From contig NC_087093.1 in the NCBI RefSeq assembly GCF_963855985.1, forward strand, positions 1,123,501-1,187,500: DNA of 64,000 nucleotides. Direction: 5' to 3'. The notes beneath the pieces are model-generated. The model worked only from the letters and a program-made list of their open reading frames with translations, ran no database searches and was not told where the DNA came from. Made by a program: the position numbers and the translations under genes. Positions 1-9,840 of this stretch are shown piece by piece. Source of the DNA: Ostrinia nubilalis (Eukaryota > Arthropoda > Insecta > Lepidoptera > Crambidae). Each line of letters starts with the position of its first letter. Positions within the stretch are counted from its first letter, which is position 1.

Positions 1-33
1 TATTGTATTAAGTAAATAGAATTTACTGTATTC

Positions 34-1040
34 GTCTGAATTAGAGGTAGGTAATAACTCAAACGTTAAAACGCAAATCGTCAGACAAAAAACCACAACT
101 AGCATAACGTGACAACCTGGTATGGTTGCCCGCAATATGGTAGTATGTGTAATGATAATATTATAATAAAAATAATTTACTGTATTCGTCTGAATTAGAG
201 GTAGGAGTAGAACTCGAACGTTAAACCGCAAACCCTCAGACAAAAAACACAACTAGCATAAGAAGACAACCCGGTATGGTTGCCCGCACCATGGTAGTAT
301 GTGTAATAATGGATAGAACTTACTGCATCTGTCTTCTTCTTCGTTTGGTTGAAGGCGATGAACTTGCGTTTTTTCTAATTGTCTGAATTAGAGGTAGGAG
401 TAGAACTGAAACGTTAAACCGCAACCCCTCAGACAAAAAACACAACTGGCATAAGGAGACAACCCGGGATGGTTGCCCGCACTATGGTAGTATGTGTAAT
501 GATGATGTTCTTCTTCTTCTTCTTTTGGTTGAAGGCGATGAACTTGCGATTTTTCCAATTGTCTGAATTAGGGGTAGGAGTAGAACTCAAACGTTAAACC
601 GCAAACCCTCAGACAAAAAACACAACTGGCATAAAGAGACAACCCGGGATGGTTGTTCGCATTATGGTAATGTGTAATGATGATGTTCTTCTTCTTCTTC
701 TTTTGGTTGAAGGCGATGAACTTGCGATTTTTCCAAATTGTCTGAATTAGGGGTAGGAGTAGAACTCAAACGTTAAACCGCAAACCCTCAGACAAAAAAC
801 ACAACTGGCATAAAGAGACAACCCGGGATGGTTGTTCGCATTATGGTAATGTGTAATGATGATGTTCTTCTTCTTCTTCTTTTGGTTGAAGGCGATGAAC
901 TTGCGATTTTTCCAATTGTCTGAATTAGGGGTAGGAGTAGAACTCAAACGTTAAACCGCAAACCCTCAGACAAAAAACACAACTGGCATAAAGAGACAAC
1001 CCGGGATGGTTGTTCGCATTATGGTAATGTGTAACGATGA
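34..1040. repeat. Tandem array, unit about 180 bp, six copies
   Basis: Copies begin with GTCTGAATTAG at 34, 188, 381, 561, 740 and 918. Spacings are 154, 193, 180, 179 and 178 bp, and the last copy breaks off near 1035. Each unit has a core containing ACGTTAAACCGCAAACCCTC and a stretch around AACCCGGGATGGTTG. From the third copy on, a TTC-rich microsatellite and the string GGTTGAAGGCGATGAAC are added. Copies 4 to 6 are almost identical, so the array grew recently at its right side. Short reading frames here are by-products of the repeat. Confidence 0.9.
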
Positions 1041-2076
1041 TCTTCTGTTGAACCGCTTGAACGACGTTCAGCACCCCATATCTTCTGCTCCAGTTTATTT
1101 ATTTTCTTCAGCAAATGTTCCTTATCCTCATTTGACGTTTTTCGTTCGGCATTTTGACGACACAAAAACACTATTTTTAACACTGGGTACGTATTTAAGT
1201 AGAAGAAGTGCGAACTGGCAGAGCACTGAATCGTGACTGACGACGGATACCAATGTCAAATAAGATGTAAAGTGAGATACCCACAAAAAAAAAAAAAAAA
1301 AAAAATATATCCTCAACTAACAGTGCGTAAACTGGCATCACCGTACGTGATACTACATAGTTCTTATTTCTAATCTCGAGGACAAAGCACGAGCATAATT
1401 GACCTATCTTTAGTAGTCCATGATTATTAAAGAGAAGGTAACTCACTACTTATTCGTCTTTTTTATATCCTTCATAGTTCAGTTAATTTCTTTTTTCTTA
1501 CATGAAATGTATGCGAAATTGCGAATACGCTTGTTGTTGAACGAACTTACACTTTCTTGCATAGTATACTTAGATGCAGGAGGTACACATTCCCGTGTGT
1601 TATATAACATTAAAAGGATTTAATTGTGGCTGTTTAATACAATTATTTTATAAAGTGGGTTTGCGACCTGATGACGACATTAATTTTAAGGTAATGGGGG
1701 GGCTGTGACGTCATAGTTACGTAAAGCTTACATAATCGATAAATCGCTCGAAGTAGAGACACATTTGACAGCTCCAGGTCCACTGCTCTATTAGACAAAG
1801 CCTACTGAATCCACTTCCATTACCCTCCTTCAAGCACGTGGGTATTTACAACGCATCGCCGCCAGTCACGAAATGCATGGCTTTTGGGGAACCGGCAATG
1901 CGATATGCACTCGCATTCGTAGGGATGCAGTTAATAACTGTGGGGTCTTGTTACAAAGTCCAGAGGATTGCGATTGATCAGTGATGAGTAGTTGTGACCC
2001 TCAGTTTTAATGTAGGACCCTAAGCTAATACATTTTTAATTATTTTCTGTCAAGGTTTCTTATACATATTATATTA
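1041..2076. other. Unassigned sequence, no gene seen
   Basis: No gene found. There is a run of 21 A at 1285-1305, which could be a retroposon tail. A somewhat GC-richer stretch at 1780-1960 has no repeat partner in this window. The short reading frames (62-83 codons) overlap on both strands and look like chance. Confidence 0.6.
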
Positions 2077-2079
2077 TTA

Positions 2080-3791
2080 TAGACTAAGAGCTAGTGAACG
2101 CCAGACCTACGTTATTTTGTAAAGGCTGAAAGTTTGGCAGCGCATGCTCCCAACATAGCTAAGAACCATGGCCAAACATGAAGTTTGGGTCATGGTGGCT
2201 TTGGCAGACAGACGGTACTAAAGGTGTGTAAAATACCAACTTAATTACGTCAAAGTATAAAGGCAGATTTTTTAATATTTCCTTCAAAATGTTATTAGTA
2301 ATGACGTCATCAATTGACAGACACCTACCATGGTGGCAGCCCTTAGCCAGACACCTTAAAGTTCATGAAAATGTGGTCCTACTTACGTCATACTATAAAA
2401 GCTGATATTTACATAAAATATTTGAACTATCATTTGATGAAGTTTCCTCATCAGCCAGACACTTCTGATGGTTCCTTCGCCTTACCAGACAGCTTTTAGG
2501 GTGGCTGAAAGTGCGAACGCGAGGCACTATAATTATTGTTTTTTGTACTTTTTCTTATGTTACTCAAGTATTTGAGTCTGTAAATCATCATCTCATGTTG
2601 ATGAGCTGATGATGGAAGGTAAGTACAACTCCGTAAGGCTTAGGTAATCCCTAATTTTAAAGTGATCACCTCTGAAAGTTGCCTAGATTAAAGTTCTTAG
2701 CAACATTATCATTACCTATGTTAATGCTAATGTTGCTAAGAACTTTACTCTAGGCGTTTAGCAACTATTTTGAAGATAAAATTTGTGGCACCACATTTTC
2801 CGTGTATATAAATTCTAGTGAGGATTTGGGGGTCCTAATTCAATATAGAATTGTTATAGTATTATTTGATACTATAAATTTGATTATACTATGCATAGTA
2901 ATAGATATATCGTGATGGTTTCGCTGGAAGGATACTCTGCAGCGCAACCACTTTCAATAACAAAATACGGCGAAACCTGTGACATATTTTTTTTTAAATA
3001 GGACTAGAATTTTATAGACATTTCAAAGATTTATTTTAGAAACACACTAGACTAGTTAAATCAAAAGTAGTTCCGCCGGGGAGCATGACGTGAATTATCC
3101 TACAACTCCTAACCGTTAAGGAGTTGTACCTTCCATCAACATGGGATGATGACTAGCTGATGCAAACACCCAAATAACTTTAGAAACTATACTTATATAT
3201 ACTGGTTAAGGAATTGTCCTCCAACTCCTAAGCCTTAAGGAGTTGTACTTACCTTCCATCATCAGCTCATCAACATGAGATGATGATTTACAGACTCAAA
3301 TACTTGAATAACTTAAGAAAAAGTACAAAAAACAATATTTATAGTGCCTCGCGTTCGCACTTTCAGCCACCCTAAAAGCTGTCTGGCAAGGCGAAGGAAC
3401 CATCAGAAGTGTCTGGCTGATGAGGGATTTTCATCAAATGATAGTTTAAATATTTTATGTAAATATCAGCTTTTATAGTATGACGTAAGTAGGACTACAT
3501 TTTCATGATCTTTAAGGTGTCTGGCTAAGGTCTGCCACCATGGTAGGTGTCTGTCAATGACTGACGTCATTTCTAATAACATTTTGAAGGAAATATCAAA
3601 AAATCAGCCTTTATACTTTGACGTAATTAAGTTGGTATTTTACACACCTTTAGTACCGTCTGTCTGCCAAAGCCACCATGACCCAAACTTCATGTTTGGC
3701 CATGGTTCTTAGCTATGTTGGGAGCATGCGCTGACAAACTTTCAGCCTTTATAAAATAACGTAGGTCTGGCGTTCAGTAGCTCTTAGTCTA
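2080..3791. mobile_element. Foldback DNA element with inverted arms of about 565 bp
   Basis: The left arm (2080 to about 2645) and right arm (about 3228 to 3791) are inverted copies of each other over more than 500 bp with scattered differences. Both ends carry TAGACTAAGAGCT. A TTA lies immediately outside each end (2077-2079 and 3792-3794), which fits a 3-bp target-site duplication. The 580-bp centre has no reading frame but contains a second hairpin and a partial extra copy of the inner arm at about 3103-3150. A TTA duplication would suit PIF/Harbinger-like superfamilies, but the family is not identified. It is non-autonomous because no transposase is present. Confidence 0.85.
2682..2754. 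repeat. Small hairpin nested in the foldback centre
   Basis: The segment 2682-2707 and the segment 2729-2754 are inverted copies, both containing AAGTTCTTAGCAACATT in one orientation or the other, with a loop of about 20 bp. It may be a separate small MITE or part of the host element. Confidence 0.7.
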
Positions 3792-3796
3792 TTATG

Positions 3797-3960
3797 TACT
3801 AGCGGCCGCCCGCAACTTCGTACGCGTGGACCCCTTTTACCCCCGTTTCGTAAAATCCGTTCTTATTGGATGTTTACGCCCTTTAAGGAAACTACCTGCC
3901 ATTTAGTTCCTGAGATTTCGTGATGAATGGTCAGTCAGTCACCTTTGTCTCTCAAAAAAC
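3797..3960 (+). repeat. Lepidopteran retroposon fragment
   Basis: It begins near ACTAGCGGCCGCCCGCAACT and contains TTCGTACGCGTGGACC and, later, TGAGATTTCGTGATGA. A related 3' part recurs at 4790-4860 (TTTCTGAGATTTCGTGATGA), which shows it is an interspersed repeat. I recognise this type as common in moth genomes, probably the 3' region of a SINE or LINE. It starts directly at the right end of the foldback element. Confidence 0.6.
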
Positions 3961-3989
3961 ATCGTTTTAACAGACTTCCATTACTGGAC

Positions 3990-4055
3990 AAGGCCTCCCC
4001 AAATGGCTTTTCAGCAATGGACGTCCTATGACTGAAATGATAATGATGATGATGA
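3990..4055 (+). mobile_element. LINE 3' tail fragment
   Basis: The string CAATGGACGTCCTATGACTG followed by a GAT microsatellite matches the tail shared by other copies in this window (28378, 50988, 60651). In the better copies this encodes a C-terminus ending QQWTSFG or QQWTSCV and a stop. Only the last few tens of bases remain here. Confidence 0.65.
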
Positions 4056-4400
4056 TCTTACATGGTTAACCACTGATCAATTCAGTGTCTATTTTAACTA
4101 TTTGTATAAATCTCGTGTACCTAGTTAGTCGCAGTAAGACCTCCATAATTATAAAGTGTTTAAAACTCTCAACTAAACTTACCTACCATCTCGTGCTTGC
4201 ATATTTGAAATGCTCGCACTGATGAGTGCGGGCTTGTCCTCTGGGAATGTGAGACAGTCAACCTGAGAGCTGCTCATTGCTCTTCGCTAATGCGAACCCC
4301 TTCTAACACATAAGCACATCGTTACACATCTTCGTAATGGCACAAATTAAATTATACGTAAACTACACGGTTTGTTTCACATCCAAACAAAGATGGCTTA

Positions 4401-4529
4401 CACCCGTGTTCACAAACATTACTATGAAGTCTCACAGTGCGCGTGGACGCACAGGGTGACACATGAACCAATCACAGCTCTATTCAACGCTGTGCGTTCG
4501 ATTTGCTGCTTCGTTTGTGAATACGGGCG
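4401..4529. mobile_element. Palindromic MITE, TTA duplication
   Basis: The terminal inverted repeats are CACCCGTGTTCACAAAC on the left and CGCCCGTATTCACAAAC (reverse complement of the right end). Each is flanked by TTA (4398-4400 and 4530-4532). The element is 129 bp with no coding capacity. The TTA duplication suggests a PIF/Harbinger-type MITE. Confidence 0.75.
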
Positions 4530-4699
4530 TTAGTTCATAAAATTATAAACTATAATCCTACCTCTAACTCGAACTACACTCAACCAAAGAAAAGATTACG
4601 TTTCATTAGCACGTAGAGGTAATCTGTGTAATTTTAATACAACATTCCTATTTTAATGTGAATTTCATCCAAGTTAAATCAACATTGACCGAAACTTAT

Positions 4700-4860
4700 T
4701 TTTATGTTTACAATAGCGGCCTAGTGAGCACCTACGTTCTAAAAAGAACCCCACATGCAAAATTTAAGACTCCTAACACTTGTAGTTTCTGAGATTTCGT
4801 GATGAGTGAGTCAGTCAATCAGTGACCTTTCGCTTTTATTGATATAGATTGAAACATTTA
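4700..4860 (+). repeat. Retroposon 3' fragment
   Basis: It shares the TTTCTGAGATTTCGTGATGA stretch and the following AGTCAGTCAATCAGTGACC with the repeat at 3797-3960. No coding. Confidence 0.5.
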
Positions 4861-4904
4861 CCGGGGATCTCGATCATAAACTAGCAAATTAAGCTCAAAT
4901 ATCT

Positions 4905-5115
4905 GGGTGTGTAATGTATGATATAACTACATATCATATAATACTTAGAGGATATAACATCAAATTATATAAAATCGTTTAATATAATAATTATTTACTA
5001 TAATAAACGAATAATATAATTTTAAAACGAATAATTTTAAGACAAATAACTATTAACTGATATAAAATGGTTTGATATAATGAATATTTTCTATAAAACT
5101 TACAATGTATACTAT
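4905..5115. repeat. AT-rich degenerate array (left part)
   Basis: The sequence is made of loosely repeated TATAA, ATATCA and TTTATATAA strings spaced roughly 25-35 bp apart. The same texture continues at 6049-6085, 9603-9685 and 10165-10490. It therefore looks like one array of several hundred bases that was split by the piggyBac derivative and the jockey LINE. Confidence 0.6.
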
Positions 5116-5119
5116 TTAA

Positions 5120-6044
5120 CCCGGCGTCAATGACGCTGGGTCATATTGACCCGAGGCATTTTCAAACGTTCATAATTTTTTTTGCGTCCATTTTGTGGTT
5201 CGAGCGTTCGTATAGCTGGAGATACAACCTCCCTAAGTCCATTCCGTTAGTTAACTCAGTGTGACTCCGCTTGCGTAGCGAGATACACAGGCTTCAAATT
5301 AAAACGGGTCATTATGACCTGGCGTCATCGGTGGCGCGGTGATTTTGTGGCTTACTTTTATTCGCTTATTTTGTGTTTAGTGCTAGTTTATGTTGTTCTT
5401 TTTCAAGTTTTTAGTCAAAATGTCTTTGTTAAATGACCCAGCAAGAATAAAACGTTGCTAGAAGAGTCCGATTCCGAAAGTAAAGAATTTCAGACTGTAA
5501 TAGCCAGAACGTAAAAATGACAACAAAAGTGAAAAGACGCAAGTGATATGGACTCAGTCTTTGGATAATCTCGGCCTTGCATTAGTACGACGCCAGCAAG
5601 TGCGTCATGCCGCATTTACATGCCCAGACCATTTGATTACATACTGCACCAGTTGCAGCAGTTCCATGGCTCTGAATGATGAAGTAGAAGACTTATCTCA
5701 TTTTATATCTGCATAAAAAAAGTTGATTTTATCTCTTTTTCACTATTTAACATTGTTGATTATTATTAATACTAAAAATCTTTATCAAAAACCAAAAATA
5801 TTGACTCATGGTGTTTCTATACACGATTTTTTCATGTTTTGTTAAAAAAATTTCAAAAAAATGATTTATGTAATGTATTCGTTTTATTTTTGTTTTATTA
5901 GCTCAGTAATGAACCCTATATACATGGACAGTAATAAAAATTAAGATTACTTGTTCAATTTCCTAAAAAGTGATCGATGAAATTAGGGTCAATATGACCC
6001 GGGGTCATCGTCTTTGAAATTATTTTCACGTCATTGGCGCCGGG
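5120..6044 (+). mobile_element. piggyBac-type element, internally deleted
   Basis: TTAA lies directly outside both ends (5116-5119 and 6045-6048). The termini are CCCGGCGTCAATGACG and, reverse complemented, CCCGGCGCCAATGACG. A subterminal palindrome, GGGTCATATTGACCC, occurs near both ends. TTAA target sites and ends beginning CCC are characteristic of the piggyBac superfamily. At 925 bp it is far shorter than an autonomous element of about 2.4 kb or more, and it keeps only remnants of both ends of a transposase gene. Confidence 0.9.
5420..5716 (+). pseudogene. piggyBac transposase remnant (N- and C-terminal ends joined)
   Basis: An ATG at 5420 opens MSLLNDPARIKR. After one frameshift the sequence continues LLEESDSESKEFQ, the acidic N-terminal style of piggyBac transposases. 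A second open stretch, about 5570-5713, ends with CPDHLITYCTSC, 26 further residues and a TAA at 5714. The C/H pattern recalls the cysteine-rich zinc-binding tail of the family. The catalytic core that should lie between them (several hundred residues with the DDD triad) is missing, so the product cannot be active. Family assignment rests on the element ends plus these two remnants. The exact deletion breakpoint is not visible. Confidence 0.6.
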
Positions 6045-6248
6045 TTAAAACAGATAACATTCAAATCATATAAAAATAAAATGTCGACCAATCAAATTTT
6101 TTTTTTTTTTTTTTTTCTCTTATATCCGTGGTCCCAGCGGCAATCTGTAGGGAACTACAATAATCCACTCCTGTGTCCGTTTGCACTGTTCTTTGTCATG
6201 GGTAGGGTGGAGTCCAGTGACTCAGTTGCCCTCAGTGGTCATGGTTTC

Positions 6249-8942
6249 TCAACTGTCCTGGAATCTACTAAGGAGACCCCTGACACTAGCTCTTTGCAGT
6301 CTGCTGAATAGGAAGCCTTCAATGGTCATGAGTTGTTGTACTGAAGAGTTTGGATGATTTGAAAGTCTATCCTTGTAGCGGAGTGTGTGGCTCTTTATTT
6401 CCTCTCTGACTGTGGGCAATGGCAAGTCCTGATAGATGAGCTTGTTGCTGATATACCATGGGATTTGGTAAATCAAACGTATGGCTTTTGTCTGAAAGCG
6501 CTCGATTATGTCGAGATTGGAGTTGGCAGCTGTTCCCCACAGCTGTATCCCGTAGGTCCAGATAGGTTTAAGGATGGTTTTGTAGACCATCATTTTGCTA
6601 CTGGTGTTCAGCTGTGACTGGCCTCCGACAAGCCACATCATGTTTCTTAGTTTGGCATCTAGGTGCTTCCTCTTTGTCCATATATGCTTTCTCCAGGTTA
6701 GCCTGCGGTCCAGGTGCAAGCCCAGATACCTAACGTCCTCAGCCTGAGGTATTTGGATACCATTAAGTTTGACCGGTGGGCAGGAGTTTCTTCTGAGAGT
6801 GAAGGTTACATGCACAGATTTTTCTCCGTTCGCTTTAATACGCCATGAATGGTACCATTTCTCCATTTCCGTCAGGCTTTCCTGGAGATAGAGTGAGGCC
6901 GTGACTGGATCGTCGTGTGTTGCCATTGTTACCGTGTCGTCAGCAAAGGTTCCTGTGAATGTATTTGCAGTTGTTGGCAGGTCTGCGGTAAACAATAGGT
7001 ACAGCACAGGCCCCAAGACACTACCCTGGGGTATACCGGACGCTATGTTGCATAGGGCAGAACAAGAGTCTCCAGATCTGACTTCAAAGCATCTGTCTCC
7101 CAAATACGACCTAAGTATTTCGTAGAACGGGCATGGGAGGTTCTGTTTCAGTTTGTACAAGAGCCCTTTATGCCAGACCTTGTCGAAGGCTTGACTTATG
7201 TCCAAGAACGCAGCTGAGCAGTATCGTTTCTTTTCTAGTGCTTCTGAGATGATGTTTATGGTTCTGTGGACCTGTTCAGTAGTGGAGTGTCTTTCCCGGA
7301 AGCCAAATTGGTGTTCAGGTATCAGATCACTGATGTGGGGCTTCATTCGTTTCAATAGAATTTTTTCGAATAACTTCGACAGCAGCGGTAGAAGACTAAT
7401 AGGTCTGTAGGAAGATGTAGCGTTTGGGGGCTTACCGGGTTTGAGAATCATGATAATTTGAGCAATCTTCCATTGGCCCGGGTAGAGTCCAGTTCTCAAG
7501 ATGGCGTTGAATATATATGTTATTAGCATGATTGCCCTTCTAGGCAGCTCCTTCAATACCCTGCCAGTGATGAGGTCATAACCTGGCGCTTTGTTTGGCT
7601 TTAGGTCTTTAATTATGTGCTGTATTTCTCTCGGCGACACATGTCGAATTGGCAGGGAGAGCTGATTGCAAGACTCGAGGTACGTGTCCATCTCAGTTTC
7701 GCTCCTGGAGTAGTTAGTCGGTGGATTCGGTTTGAAGACGTTAGTCAGATGTTCCGCAAACGCATTGGCCTTTTCTTGGTCACTACGGGCCCATTCCCCA
7801 TTGGGTAGTTTTATGGGAGGAGACGATTTTATCGGGCGATTCAGTGTCTTGGTTGCCTTCCAGAGCGAGTAGTCCGTGCTGCTATCCGGGGTAAGATTTT
7901 TTAGATAAGTTTGCAAGGACTCATTCTCAGCCACCGAGATCAGCTCAGTAACCTTCCTGGAGCAATGATTGAAGTTCCTCTTATCGTCCGGACATCGTGT
8001 TGTCTGCCAGATTTTTCTTAGGCGTCTTCTTTCCTTAATTTTATCTCTAATTAGGTTGTTGTAAGGCTTTTTGTGGTGCATTTCTTTGGTGTTATATTGT
8101 GTTGAGTTCCAGGCTGCTTGTTGGATTTTGACATTCAATTGCTCTACGCCTTCTTCAATGTCCTTGAGTGACTTTAACGGGACATTGAGGTTTAAGTTTG
8201 TGTCTAGGTTTTCTCTGAATTGATCCCAGTCTGTCGATCCATTGTACAATCCCGGAGGACTCACGTTGAGTGCGAAGTTACCACTGATACTTATGATAAC
8301 AGGTGAGTGGTCAGAAGATAGATCAGCCACGCTTTCAACGGTAGCGTAGTTTCTGGATATGCCTCTCATTACAAAAAAGTCCAGGAGATCAGGGACTTTG
8401 TTTGTATCCGCCGGCCAATAAGTTGGTTGCCCGCCTGAGAGCCACTGGATCTGTTCTTTCATCAAAGCCATGTAAAGCTGTCGCCCACGAGGGAGTATCA
8501 TGCGGGAGCCCCATGCCGTGTGTTTGGCGTTCCAGTCTCCACCTGCAATAAAGCGTAGGCCGAGTGTATCGAAGAATTTGATGAAGTCTTCATGCTTGAT
8601 GCTATGCCTAGGTGGACAGTATATTGCTGATACTGCAAGGGGTCCCGTCTTCATCTCAACCGTCACCGACGTCGCCTGGAGGAAATCCTCACTGAAGTGT
8701 TCTCTTTCGTGGTGTTTAATGTTGCTTTTTATGATTACTGCGGTACCTCCATGGGAATTTCCAGAAGGATGGTTGGTTAGGTAAGAGCTATAGCCCTTGA
8801 AGTTAATGTAGTTCCTTTCTGTGAAGCGGGTCTCGGCTATTAGCATTATGTCTATATTGTTAGTTTGAAGGTAGGATTCTAGTTCTTGTCTTCTTTCAGA
8901 CAAGCCGTTGGCGTTCCAAATGGATATTTTTATGGCAGTCAT
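6249..8942 (-). CDS. Jockey-type ORF2: AP endonuclease and reverse transcriptase
   Basis: This 897-residue protein nicks target DNA and copies the element RNA at the nick (target-primed reverse transcription). Residues 1 to about 220 form an apurinic-type endonuclease: WNANGL at 9-14, the AETRF glutamate at 37, GGDWNAKHTAWG at 134-145 and SSDHSP at 209-214. The reverse transcriptase spans about 440-760: SYRPISLLPLLSKLFEK from 511, FGFRERHSTTEQ from 546, the first catalytic Asp in FLDISQAFD (D581), GIPQGSVLGP from 636, FADD at 666-669 and YLGLHLDRRLTW from 739. The length and motif order match jockey-clade ORF2, and no stop or frameshift is seen. Its ATG overlaps the ORF1 stop as ATGA (8939-8942), which suggests translation by termination and re-initiation. 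All catalytic residues are present, so the protein may be functional even though the copy lacks its 5' end. Confidence 0.95.
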   Translation of the reverse strand: MTAIKISIWNANGLSERRQELESYLQTNNIDIMLIAETRFTERNYINFKGYSSYLTNHPSGNSHGGTAVIIKSNIKHHEREHFSEDFLQATSVTVEMKTGPLAVSAIYCPPRHSIKHEDFIKFFDTLGLRFIAGGDWNAKHTAWGSRMILPRGRQLYMALMKEQIQWLSGGQPTYWPADTNKVPDLLDFFVMRGISRNYATVESVADLSSDHSPVIISISGNFALNVSPPGLYNGSTDWDQFRENLDTNLNLNVPLKSLKDIEEGVEQLNVKIQQAAWNSTQYNTKEMHHKKPYNNLIRDKIKERRRLRKIWQTTRCPDDKRNFNHCSRKVTELISVAENESLQTYLKNLTPDSSTDYSLWKATKTLNRPIKSSPPIKLPNGEWARSDQEKANAFAEHLTNVFKPNPPTNYSRSETEMDTYLESCNQLSLPIRHVSPREIQHIIKDLKPNKAPGYDLITGRVLKELPRRAIMLITYIFNAILRTGLYPGQWKIAQIIMILKPGKPPNATSSYRPISLLPLLSKLFEKILLKRMKPHISDLIPEHQFGFRERHSTTEQVHRTINIISEALEKKRYCSAAFLDISQAFDKVWHKGLLYKLKQNLPCPFYEILRSYLGDRCFEVRSGDSCSALCNIASGIPQGSVLGPVLYLLFTADLPTTANTFTGTFADDTVTMATHDDPVTASLYLQESLTEMEKWYHSWRIKANGEKSVHVTFTLRRNSCPPVKLNGIQIPQAEDVRYLGLHLDRRLTWRKHIWTKRKHLDAKLRNMMWLVGGQSQLNTSSKMMVYKTILKPIWTYGIQLWGTAANSNLDIIERFQTKAIRLIYQIPWYISNKLIYQDLPLPTVREEIKSHTLRYKDRLSNHPNSSVQQLMTIEGFLFSRLQRASVRGLLSRFQDS

Positions 8943-9589
8943 GGTTTAATTAGCTTGGACACTAAGTCGAACATACGGTCCATCATTTTGTCGATCATTT
9001 TCTCGATCGTATTTTCAAATTTTATGAACATATTTTGCATCAGTACTTCCATGTCTTTTTCTTTGTGGGCATTACCCTTCACTTTATCAGCGTAGCTGCT
9101 TTTGGCGTGTTCTGTGTAAGTTTTGTTTACATTTGGTTTTTGATTGATGTTAGTATTACTAACAGTTTCTCTAGGTGTTATTTCTATTTTATTCGGTTGA
9201 ATATTCGCAGATTTATTTTTTGGTCTATTTTTATCAAATATTTCCGATTTGTACTGCTTGTATTTAGTGCAGCCTTTATAGCTGGCAGGGTGGCTTCCCT
9301 GGCAGTTTACACATGTTGCTGGTGTATTTGGTTCTTTCTTGCAGTAGGATGTTGGGTGATCATCGCCACATTTAACACAGCGGTGAGGCCTGTGGCATAG
9401 ATTTTTGGTGTGCCCAAATCTCTGGCATCGTTTACACTGTACCACTTCATTTCTTTTGTAGGGAACTTCGAATCTTACGATGGTGTTACTGATAGATTTT
9501 ATTGAGTAGATGTCTTTGTTATTTGAGTTTGGTTCCAGTTCTACAAAGTATAGGGGTAGTGGGTCTTTTGTTTTATTGTGTATTACATT
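8939..9589 (-). CDS. Jockey-type ORF1 (gag-like, zinc knuckle), N-terminus missing
   Basis: The open frame runs from the truncation point at 9589 to TGA at 8939-8941, leaving 216 residues of an ORF1 that is normally about 400-500. ORF1 proteins bind element RNA and form the ribonucleoprotein particle. The first visible part has DPLPLYFVELEPNSNNKDIY, the conserved stretch before the knuckles in jockey and related ORF1 proteins. Three CCHC-type knuckles follow: CKRCQRFGHTKNLC, CVKCGDDHPTSYC and CVNCQGSHPASYKGC. The tail is Lys/Asn-rich and ends in a Met- and Ile-rich stretch of coiled-coil type. The frame crosses the GTG at 9445 without a start, and the true start is lost. It overlaps ORF2 by four bases. 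Confidence 0.9.
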   Translation of the reverse strand, partial: NVIHNKTKDPLPLYFVELEPNSNNKDIYSIKSISNTIVRFEVPYKRNEVVQCKRCQRFGHTKNLCHRPHRCVKCGDDHPTSYCKKEPNTPATCVNCQGSHPASYKGCTKYKQYKSEIFDKNRPKNKSANIQPNKIEITPRETVSNTNINQKPNVNKTYTEHAKSSYADKVKGNAHKEKDMEVLMQNMFIKFENTIEKMIDKMMDRMFDLVSKLIKP

Positions 9590-9690
9590 GGACCAATCAA
9601 ATGAGATAAAATTCTTTTCCTATAAAACTTCAATCATATAACAATAATAATTTTATATAAAGTTCATTTGTTATAATAAGCATTGCATGC

Positions 9691-9840
9691 AGCAAGCAAG
9701 CAAGCGAGCAAGCAAGCAAGCTAGCAAGCAAGCTAGCATGCAGGCAAGCAAGCAGGCAAGCAAGCTAGCAAGCAGGCAAGCAGGCAAGCAAGCAAGCAGG
9801 CAAGCAAGCAAGCAAGCAGGCATGCAGGCATGCAGCATGC
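9691..9840. repeat. (GCAA)n-type microsatellite
   Basis: About 150 bp of GCAA repeats with interspersed GCTA, GCAG and GCAT variants. Its left neighbour is the AT-rich array and its right neighbour a GC-rich block. Confidence 0.95.

Larger units (their letters stand above)
6098..9590 (-). mobile_element. Jockey-clade non-LTR retrotransposon, 5' truncated
   Basis: The minus-strand element ends in a poly(A) tail, seen on the plus strand as the T run 6097-6116. It is flanked by a perfect 12-bp duplication, GACCAATCAAAT, at 6086-6097 and 9591-9602. Reading on the minus strand, the order is partial ORF1 with zinc knuckles, ORF2 with endonuclease and reverse transcriptase, a 3' UTR of about 130 bp, and the tail. 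The 5' end is cut inside ORF1, the usual result of incomplete target-primed reverse transcription. ORF2 is intact and the duplication perfect, so the insertion is recent. It landed in the AT-rich array. Confidence 0.95.

Noticed and set aside
34..1040. CRISPR-like array of regular repeats
   Set aside because: The whole 180-bp unit repeats, so there are no unique spacers, and the context is eukaryotic. It is an ordinary tandem array.
6387..9400. Several plus-strand frames of 60-121 codons
   Set aside because: They lie antisense within the jockey ORF1 and ORF2 and have no features of their own. Shadow frames.
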